Below are positions 35,962-46,100 of a stretch of DNA of 64,000 nt, piece after piece (positions within the stretch are counted from its first letter, which is position 1; the number at the start of each line of letters is the position of its first letter). This DNA comes from Paragordius varius (lineage: Eukaryota; Nematomorpha), in contig OZ176051.1 of assembly GCA_964247055.1 (NCBI GenBank), positions 9,176,001 to 9,240,000 of the forward strand, read 5' to 3'. A program made the position numbers and the translations under genes. The notes under the pieces were generated by a model. The model did not search any database. It was not told the origin of the DNA and worked only from the letters and a program-made list of their open reading frames with translations.

Positions 35962-36679
35962 CAAGCTGTAATGTATTTCACTTATAAAAGATTCGTTGTA
36001 TTTAACTTTTGCAATTTAATGGTGATGCAAACCATTATCTTTCGTATACATATTGTATAGTTTTGTTTTTTGCTCCACAAAATTCGTTGCAAATTAACTG
36101 TTTATGCACAACATATAAAATTGAACCGCTGTTAGGTCACCATGATTCAGCCAATAAATGGGTATAGATGGAGTATACTTTTGTTGATAAATTAACAATA
36201 TATACATATTAGTATAAAAGGACTTTGAGTTTAATCAAACAAATTTACGATATATGATTTAAATAATTTAAATTTTTTACTATAAAATGCTTACCTTATT
36301 GAAATAAAAAAGTAAACAAGTAAATGGTGTATCGTCGGAAGATTGTCGGCCACCTGCCGTCAAGGCAATCCCTACCAACCCGTAATGCATTGAGCTTCAG
36401 AACGGGGAAAATATAAAAAATTTTACAGCCTGATTCATACTAATAATATGTGATCATATGTATTTAGATGACTTAAACTGATTCTAAATTTTGATTTGGA
36501 TTTAGTATCAACCAATTTCTGATAGTCAGTTTACCTATTATTTTTGACCATTTCAAACAGCAAGTTTGGTTCTTTCCATAAGACATGTCTTTAATGATAA
36601 CAATTTCATCTTTCAGATGTGATTATTTCTGACTTTTATTTCAAAATCTGATTAAATGTTGTTATTTTAATATGAATTA
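35962..36679 (+). other. Putative small exon in otherwise AT-rich DNA
   Basis: After an acceptor-like TACATATTGTATAG (about 36060), a frame reads LFFAPQNSLQINCLCTTYKI then EPLLGHHDSANKW, and meets GTATAG as a possible donor near 36161. It may belong to the same unidentified gene as 34066-34676. The evidence is codon pattern only. The rest of the stretch shows nothing. Confidence 0.25.
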
Positions 36680-36939
36680 TTGTATCCGGTGACATATGAA
36701 TTGGTTATTATTTTTTTGTTAAAAAAACGTTCAGGACAAAATACAATAATATATTTATGTTATGTGCCAATTTATTTGTTCGAACGATATGTAATGATTA
36801 TGGCCATGTATTTCTTTCATATTGTATATAGCAGTTTTTTTGTTGATTACATTTACATATGTAACGACAAATACAACCCTTTAACTATTAAAATTTTATT
36901 TGAGATGTCATATAAAATTTTATTATGTTTTTTAACAGA

Positions 36940-37076
36940 TAATCCTTCCACAAAAATCTTTTTATACGTTTGCATTTTGGGTTTTGCCTATAGTGGCAGG
37001 ATTTATCTTTTTCTTGGTCCTGGCTTCAGTTGTTCTCATATATCATTTATGGAATCCGACATTTGGGTATTATTTA
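36940..37076 (+). CDS. Putative exon with a single transmembrane segment
   Basis: Following the acceptor TTTTTTAACAG, one frame reads IILPQKSFYTFAFWVLPIVA then GFIFFLVLASVVLIYHLW and NPTFGYYLYH. This gives about 22 uninterrupted hydrophobic residues, a good membrane span, with a possible GTTATG donor behind it. Another frame is open for longer (36680-37105) but shows no such pattern. I infer a type I membrane protein together with the neighbouring putative exons. The family is not recognised, and the donor is weak. Confidence 0.35.
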
Positions 37077-37210
37077 TATCATGTTATGTCAAACTTAGAA
37101 TTTAGGATTACTACTTATATAAATTATTTTACTTACACCATCAACTAAAATTGTATATAGACAAATGCAAACTAAAAAGTGATTAATAAAATGGGTTTGT
37201 CATTAAACAG

Positions 37211-37330
37211 GAGCTCTTCCGAAATCATATGCTTACATTAAATGCGTTTGACGCCAGTTTTGACATATGCTATAGATATTTGGCGTTAAACACAAGAGAA
37301 TCGATTTATGAGAGCAGAAAATCGTACAGT
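37211..37330 (+). CDS. Putative exon, cytoplasmic-like segment
   Basis: After CATTAAACAG the frame reads ELFRNHMLTLNAFDASFDIC then YRYLALNTRESIYESRKSYS, with a possible GTACGT donor at the end. The frame stays open to 37450, but codon use changes after about 37370. The segment is polar and charged, which would suit the inside of the membrane protein suggested by the previous exon. Function is unknown. Confidence 0.35.
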
Positions 37331-37450
37331 ACGTTTGATGTTAACCCAACTAACTTCCATACCCTCTTTATTTACATAGGAATGAAGACAATATATAAAT
37401 TCTGCTATATTCATATTTTTATAATAACCCATTTAGTTTGGAGGGAATGA

Positions 37451-38426
37451 TCTTAACCATTTTCGTTATTTGGACAAAAGATTTAACTGCTAAAACAGAT
37501 TGTATTGCTAAAGAATTGTAATGCCAAAAAGTTGTATATATTACGACGTGTAAATGTTAAAACCAACAAAACCCGATTTATATTTTTTGTTTAAAAATGG
37601 AACTAAGTTGCAGAAAGTTTTTCAGTAATTCAAATAAATATATATATATATATATATCTTTTAAATACGAGAAAAATACATGGCTTAATATCTGTATCAT
37701 GACCCTTTATCTGAGAAATATTGGATTCGTAAATCTGCAAAAAATTTAAATTTCTTCTTTGTTTCCTTTATAAGGAAACACTTGCAATCCAATTGTATGG
37801 AAGTTGTAATCAGCTCAATATCTTAACGAAAATCTTATTACAGGAAAAAGATCAGCGTAAACATTTAGCCGCTAAGCTTATTATATGTTAAAAATTAGCC
37901 CTAATTTTAAGTTATAATCTATGATGTTATCTTGAACCCATTATAATGAGCCAAAAAAATTCAAAAATAAATAAATTTTATCATTTTTTTTATTTTTTAT
38001 ATATTTTTGTTTAAAAAGATGTTGCCGCAAATGACCCATGTATTTTATTAAAATAAGATCAATATTAAGGGTATTCACTATATATTGGATAAAAGAATAG
38101 TTCAATAAATATTTGGTGCTTCTACCAATATTTACATAATTATACACAAATATAAAGGGTGAATTTAATAGAAAACTGGGATTTTATTTAGAGGTATGCG
38201 AGAAATAAAAAACCAAAATACATTTTTATTTTAGCATTTTTATTGCAAAAAATATACAGTTTAGAGTCCTTTTTTTTCTTTTTTTTATTAAAGGGTATGG
38301 ACTTAAATGTATCCAGACATGTGAAGGCTTTAACACTCGCCTGATATGGCAAACATTAAATTAAATATTTTCTTCCTGCACATATTTTTTATCTCATAAT
38401 AACTTTACCTTTTTACTTATGCGTAG
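37451..38426. other. AT-rich stretch, no certain gene
   Basis: ATTACAG at about 37845 is followed by a short coding-like EKDQRKHLAAKLII, too short to call. A TA run lies at 37638-37660. Nothing else is recognised. Confidence 0.3.
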
Positions 38427-38541
38427 GAATAAAATTATGGCAAAATATTTGGGCCGCGATGAAGGAACTAGTCTCATTGTAACTACATCCCCAACTGAAT
38501 CTACCAATGTCATACCATCGGAAATGAAAATTGCTGCTTGA
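38427..38541 (+). CDS. Putative last exon (or opposite-strand exon)
   Basis: A strong pyrimidine tract and TAG precede NKIMAKYLGRDEGTSLIVTT then SPTESTNVIPSEMKIAA and a stop. This looks like a protein C-terminus. The opposite strand is also open over 38394-38613, with an acceptor-like TGCATAG, the reading AIFISDGMTLVDSVGDVVTM and a donor AAG/GTAAAG. Only one can be right. The segment is clearly less AT-rich than its surroundings, so one of the strands is probably coding. Confidence 0.35.
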
Positions 38542-38713
38542 TAAATATTATTTAGCAAAACTATATATGGCATATGCGGCAAAATATAGTAGTTTTGTAA
38601 ACACTATGCACAATTTTTTTTTGTAAAATAACGTTTCCATTTATATATATATGTGCATTGACACAAAATAGTCTCTTCAAGATTAAGCTGATACAAATTA
38701 CAATTATTGATAT

Positions 38714-38715
<2 letters not shown>

Positions 38716-38754
<39 letters not shown>
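38716..38754. repeat. TA dinucleotide microsatellite
   Basis: About 19 TA units lie just downstream of the end of the chitin deacetylase reading frame. Confidence 0.9.
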
Positions 38755-38757
<3 letters not shown>

Positions 38758-38811
38758 ATAATATTAATATATAAATATTAGAAAAAAAGATAAAAATAGC
38801 ATATAAAATAT

Positions 38812-40163
38812 TTAATTTGCATAATTATTCTTGTAATCAATCGCTGAATATATATGACGAAATCTTCTAAACTTTTGAAAACTTTTTGCATTATTTTTTC
38901 TCTGATTCGTAAATTTCTTATTTATAGATTCATTTAACTGATTTCGATTTGATTTTGGTTTATGTTGTTGATCCATAAAATTATTATAATTGTTTGACAA
39001 CGAAGAAACCGGTTTTATAATTTTATCGGTGACAGTCCCATTTTTAATATCATGGAATATTATTGAGCCATTTTCATTCAAATTCTTATGTTCAACTATA
39101 GTTTTATTTGATATGGTAAACATGCGCTTGATAAATTTTCCATCAGCTTTATTATTTATGCTTGAATTTCCGTAACGAATGTAGGTAACGTTGAGTAAGG
39201 GCTCAAAATATTTTTTGTATTGCAAATGATGTTTCTCCTTTATCTTTTTAATTATATCATTATCAACTATGGCTCGTATTTCACCCAATTTATTTATATT
39301 TCCCCTTATTTCTTGATTTTCGTATTGTGTCTTTTGGGCAATTATCTTTATCGGGTTTGTAATTTTACTTTTAACGGTGACATAACTGTCAATTTTACTT
39401 GATGTCATAACATCCTTTTTATTTAAATTATTCAGATTAATGAATCTTTGCCATGATTTGTTAATTGTTTTGCTACGGCGGTAGGGGTGATTAAAAACAG
39501 TTGTTCCTCGCTGATATTTTGGTATTGAAGGATAATCACCGTTTTTACTATTCAATTTTAATGATAACTTTTCAGGTATCTTAGCCATAGTGGTTCCTAT
39601 ATAGTTTTGAGCTCTTATGGGGAATTCCGATTCTAAATGTTGTGATATGCGTCGCAACTTATTTTGCCATGTTGGTTTGGTAAAATTTTCATATCGTAAT
39701 GATGATGCAAGATTCGATTTAGTTTCAATCATTAATTTTTTCTTTGCGGTCTTTTTCTTACTCTGAAAATCACCCGAACGATAATCTAATGAGTCGTGCA
39801 AAGCATTGTGGAATAGATTTGCCGATGGATTTGCTGTTTTAAAGACACTATAATTTTGTAAATTAACAGATTGTTTGAGATCAAGTGTTTTATCACTTTT
39901 ACCATTGGTGGAATGAAATAATGCCATGTACCTGGTTCTTGTGTTGTCCCTTTTGTCGTTATCAAAAATACTACCATCATTACTTAAGTTGTTAAACTCT
40001 TCAATATAATGAGAATAGTCTTTGAATGGTTTGCCTAAGTAACTGTTGGTACTGAGTGAAACAGAGTCGGAATATTTCAACAAGGAGTCATTAGGATTTT
40101 TGATAGGTGGTAAATCCAAAAATTGGTGTGTGTTTCGGCGTTTATGTAATTTTTTGAGACGTT
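38812..40163 (-). CDS. Chitin deacetylase exon 9 (tail end and stop)
   Basis: Acceptor GATATTAG keeps the phase (Gln codon split across the intron). 450 codons including the stop, starting RLKKLHKRRNTHQFLDLPPI and ending YSAIDYKNNYAN. It is very basic, with Arg/Lys clusters near both ends and many Asn. The joining acceptor is the least certain junction: an alternative TTTCAG at 40190 is out of phase with the exon 8 donor. Confidence 0.75.
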
Positions 40164-43100
40164 CTAATATCAAAATCAATATAATAGGGCTGAAATACTT
40201 GTTTTAAAACAAACCATTCTCTAAAAACTAATCTTTTTTCGATTTGACCACTGAAATTCATCCTTATTAATTCCAAATTCATCATAAAACCTATTTCCAT
40301 CTGCGATATATAATTAATTTAATTTTATATTTGTATCGTAATACAGAAATCATAAATTAGAGTGCCGTATAGTTTTTTGATTATGATTTATCAATATACG
40401 TTAATGGTAAAATCTTTACAAACCACCTTTTCACTTTTTTGTCCGCGATGATATATTGGGGTACAGAACTCGATGTGAATAAACTACTGTTTTGTTTTAG
40501 TTAAAATTTAATTATCAAACATTTTTCTCCCGTTTTGGATGAAGCTTATATTTTTTACAGTTTTATAACTTCTAGAGAAAATTGGGAGATTTTCGAAACA
40601 CGGCTAAAAGCTAATTTTTGAATCAATAAATATCAAGTTGTTGTTGGTAAAAATGCAACCTGAAATTCTATTAAAGTTAATTTTTACATTTTCAAACCAT
40701 AATATCATTTTTTTGCTTATTAGCGATTTGAAAAATTTTGAAAAAAATGGCGGCGAAAAAGTTTGTGAGGTTTTTTTACAATCAAAATTTTATTTGTATA
40801 ATGCGCAAAGGCTACAGAAAGCATATTTTGAATTCGGCCTAATACATTTTCAGATATTCAAATCGCTCTGGCGTATAAAACTAGCTTGAAAAATCATAAA
40901 GTGATAATATCCACCACTAATGTTTTTTTTATTTCCATAAAACACTTAATTGACACATTCATTTAGTAAAAAAAATCCTTTATCAAAAATTGTAGGGCAA
41001 TGTATATGCAATAGATGTTTTTGAGAGATATATTTTCTGTTTATTTAGTAATAATTACATATTAGCGTCCAATTTAATTTTTTATGTGATAAAAAAAAAT
41101 AATTAATATTTTAACTTACGGCTAAAATTTGGTAATTTCGATGGTTTCAAACCATAAATGCTGGCTGAAAATGGAGATTTGAAATCAAAATTAGCAGATA
41201 ATGCATACGACAGAGTGGGATCTACCACCGTTTTAAAAGCTGTTTCGGCATCAGACTGATTTGCATTTAATTGCTTTCTAACTTCTTGTGGGTCCAACAT
41301 ACTGTAAGTCGATGAAAGTTTATACCTCTTTTCAGGAACTTCTAGAACATTTTTAGTCTTTATTCCAGCGTGCTCATAAGGTGGTAATTTTGGTGTAAAG
41401 CGTTTGAAATTCATTTTCATTATTTTGTTAAACAATTGTTGATTACCAAAACTTTTGTTTGAGAGTCGTTCATCCTTTCTGTCATCATTGGAGTAATGAT
41501 TATTTTGTGGAATAGGCTCTAAACTAATGACTGTTACAGCTGGCAATTGTGTCCTAATCATGAATAAATCAAACGGTGAAACTGTTAAAAAACCTCTATC
41601 CGTTGTTATCGGCGTCAAAGCAACTTTTGTTGTTTTTTTATGCCCCTTTATGCTAGTTGATTCAAGAAAATCTGAGGTTTGTTGTGTGGTACGAAGTGGA
41701 GAAATACTATCTTTTTCTGACATGTAAGGTAACGGATAACTCAACTTATTATTTTTCAAATATTCTTTATAGGACATTAAATTGTTTTGGATGTTATTTC
41801 TTAAGGTTTGTGATTTAATTTTTTTATTGACTTGGGGTTTTTCTTGTTGTAAAATCACTTTTGAATCAAGGGTCGACGCATAATTCTTTTCTATATTATC
41901 GGGTAATGTCATCATTGTGGAACTATAGCCATTCCTGCTTCTTAAATAGTTTCTAAGTAATTTGGCGAATCTCGTATTTTTTTGGTTTTTTGTTCTGTTC
42001 ACCGTCTTATTTTGTAAGTTCACAGCTCCAGTTTTATCCTTAGAAATGTATTTTAGCTTATTATCATTAATTTTTTTGGGGTCCTTTTTTCTCTCATTAT
42101 CTATGTTGTTAGAGCCGCGTGTAATATCTCGTAATCGGTTAACAAAACTGGTTTGTTTCCAAAATTTTGGAAAAGATTTAGGTTTTTCAGTTGTAAAATA
42201 GAATTTATCGTCGGACAATGTCGTACTTTTTAAATAACTATTGCCGACTCCTTTGTTATCATCAATTTCATACATTCTGATTTCACCCATGCGTTGTTGT
42301 TTAGCAGCTTCGAAGTTTTCGCCTGATTTATAAATTTTACCAAAGTTATCCTCCATATTTATATTTCCCAATTTTGACATAAAGCCATGTGATGCGTCCG
42401 CTTTAAGGTTTTGTTTATTTCCTAAATATATTTTATAGTAAATAATTGAATTAATTGTTTTTAAAATTATTACTATCGGAATTCGACATACTTAGATTGT
42501 TTGGTGGAGATTCTGGAGCAATTAAATTATCTGTTTTTCCTTTATTTTTTACATCTTGATAAATGTCGAACCCTTTTGCTTTTGAATAATTGTGGTTAAT
42601 TATTGCTTGAGGAGGTACGAACGCTTCAGTATTTGCCCGATAGTAAGTATGCTTTCTTGTTTGATCCAAATATTGGGGAGCTTTTGTTTTGTATGTATTT
42701 GATAAGATTTTAGCTGTTGTTGATAAATGGTTCAATGATTTTTTTTGGTTTAAAAATGAAGCCAAACTATTTCCCCCGTGATTTAATAACGGAGAAGCCG
42801 TTGTCGATATAAACGATGAAGTGTCTTCTCCATATGGATTCCCATACCAGGGATAAGATTTAGGACATGGTGAACATGTTCGAACATATCTAATTTTGAA
42901 TTAATTGGCACACGTAATATTTTATATTCAATAATATTAAAAATATTCATATAGATTAGGTATTTGTGGATGATCGATCCTCATTAAAAAAGCCATTATG
43001 GTGATATAAAAGTCAGTTTTGATTAGTTTTTACTATTTTAAGGTAAAAAATAAAATATTTGACTTTGTTTATTAGAAGTGGAATGCACTAAAGCAGGGGT

Positions 43101-46100
43101 GTCCAGCCTAAATGGCTTCGCTCCCATTTTTAACTCAAAAAACTTGGCTGGCCACATCTTAAATTTAATGCGGGCATTATGATTATTAAATTTCACAAAT
43201 AAGTCTGTAAAATGCAAACACAATATAATAAATTTTTTAGTTCTTGCCAATTATATAGACTGAATCAAAATTGCTTAAAAAATATCAATTTTATTAAGAT
43301 TTTATGAGCATATGTTAGCAAATTTTGGAATTATAATTTTTTCACCGGCCGCAAAGTCTCGAAGGGCCGCGTGTTGGACACCCCTGCCTAAAACGATGTG
43401 TAACAAAATATTATATTACCTGTAACCATATTCAGTAAAATAGGTGCATACATTGACTTTTTGACTAACACATCGCAAGTTCGGTAATTCTTCTTGACAG
43501 CTCCACGGTCGAAATTTATCTTTTTACATACAAATGTTTTTTCCATGTTATTATTTAAACCAATTTTGATGTAAATAGGCAACATAAAAACATGATTAAA
43601 TGTTAATACCTAATTCATTTAGAGCAGTTGGTCTTTTAATCCATTCCAAGGCTTTGCTGATAGAAAGGATATATACATCTTTTAGGGTAGATAATTTTTC
43701 CAAAAATTTTCGGAGTCCAGTCCGATAATGTGGAATGTAAAACCACATTGGATGAAAAAACATGGGGAAGGGTGCTCTATATATTAAACGATATAATCAT
43801 AATGATAACCCATATACATATATTCATTAATAATTTTTGAACCGTGTTTCTTATGGCCTATAAAGATTTACCTTCATAAAAAATTACCATATTTAAAAAT
43901 ACAAGTTTTAAGCATGATTCGAAGCTTTTTTGTTAAATTGTTTGAATTTGCTCAGATATTAGTTTTTAATACAGATCATAATGATCTAGCCCTCTTTGAC
44001 AACGATTTCAATTGCCATGTCCTAAAAAGTTCATCCTAATTTGAGAACTGTTACCGTGAATCACAACCTTTATTTTCAAGAGTTAAATATGCCGAAAACA
44101 CCCTTATATTACTAAGATATCTTATTTGTAAATTAGAAACGATTATTGACTTAGAAAATCTCTTGACAGATCGAACATTGAGGTAATGGTTTCACCTATC
44201 TGATATATGGATAAGTGAAATGCATTATTTTATATTCGCTGTCAAACTCACTCTTAAATGGCAACTAAAATTTAAACCCCTCTCATAGTTGCTCGTTAAA
44301 GGGCAATATATTTTTTTTAAATTATCGTTTTATGAATAATTATATATTTTAAAAATAAATATGGGGCTATAGGTGTTCTACAAGTAGCAAAAAATTGTTT
44401 TAAAACCATATTGATATCTTTATATAAAGGGTGAAATTCTCGGTTTAGTAAAAATTATTAGCCGAGGAATGACTTTATACTATTCACACACTATGCTTTT
44501 TTCGGCTAACCTTAAATTGACCCTTTAACGCTTAAACATTTTATTATGTATGACTATGATATTTTTAAATAGTCTTTACTCACTCAAGAATGAAATGCAT
44601 AAAATATACATTATAAGACACATAACATACTCCGAACATGCTTTTGAAGCATCAACCTAAGTTCAGTTATAAATTATATACCTGGAATATGCATTTTAAT
44701 GCCTATTCACATTATAGTTGATGTATTGGCATAGTAGTGTATAAAATGAAAAATAATGTCAAATAAACGCCTTTCTCCTATTACATTATTTTTCTCTTTT
44801 TATTTCACGTTTTATTGTTTTTTTCCATACACTGTGTTGCCTATTGACCAACTATAAACTGATTAAGCCACCATTAAAGAGCATACTGTATAACAGTGGT
44901 ACTCAAACCGCGGCCCTAAGAGTGCTTTAAAATTGCCCTATGACCATATTGATACATAAGCTATTTATTATTGTTGAATTAAAACACACACAAACGAATA
45001 TCTCTTATTTTAATATTAATTTATTTTATTTGGATTTGATTTTGGTTTGATTTTTCACCCAATTTAAGATGTAGAAAAATCTACCTACAAATGATGTCAA
45101 AATTTTGGCACATTGTTTCTGTTTGTATTCTATTTTCCTTTCATTTTTAAAATTTTTATTGTCCTTTTTTTGTATTTAACCAAGCCTTTCACCCAAACTT
45201 GCATATTCATATTCTTTTCATTGCTATCCTGCATCATTTTTAAAAGTCATTCCATAAAATATTTTTCAAATCAATACTATTAAATTACTTTATGGCATAA
45301 TTTAAATTGTATTCCTATTTTTTTGAAAAAAATTTACATATTATTTAAACATAAATTTAAAGGATGACATCTAATGTTAAAAAACGTAAATTATCCGATG
45401 AAAATCTCTCCTTTAAAAAAGAATGGGAAGAAAAATTTTTTGTTGTTTTAAATAAAAATGTTGTTACCTGCCTTATATGTAAGGACAATATGAAAAATAC
45501 AATATTGAAAGACATTTGACATCAATCATTCTCATAAATTACCAGAAAATCATGATGAAAGAAACGAAAAATATAAAAAGATAAAGGAATTATTCCATAG
45601 AGAAAAATATATTATGTCCATAGCTTTGCAGGAAGCACTAACATTAGTTTCGTATGAAATTTGCTATTTTAGGAAAAAATATGGAACCGGTTAGTGATTC
45701 CCAACTAATAGAAGAATGTCTATTGGTTGCATTTTATTTGATAATTTCATTAATAAAAATCAAATCATGAGGCCAATTAAAAAACTTCAACTTTCTGATT
45801 CAACATGTGCTCGACGCATTGAAGATATGTTTAAATATATTTTTAACAATACGTTATTGGCTCTGAAAAACTGCAAATATTTTAGTATTAATATTGATTT
45901 TAGCACTGATATTAGTTCAACACCTCAATATGCGCTCTTCGTGAGATATTGCAACGACAACATAATCAACGAGGAATATTTAAAATTTTTACCAATGAAT
46001 AATACCACGAAGATTTTCCTTTTATAAATACAACACTCCTATATTTTCCAACACTTAAAACGATTCAGGAAAATATAGAAATTATCGCGGAGATTAATTT

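Noticed and set aside
36680-37105. 141-codon open frame
   Set aside because: The reading in a different frame from 36940 gives a clear membrane segment behind a splice acceptor and is the better explanation. The long frame has no pattern of its own.
43388-43585. 65-codon minus-strand frame over exon 6 of the chitin deacetylase
   Set aside because: It is in another frame than the spliced protein. The phase-compatible reading gives the expected FRPWSC segment.
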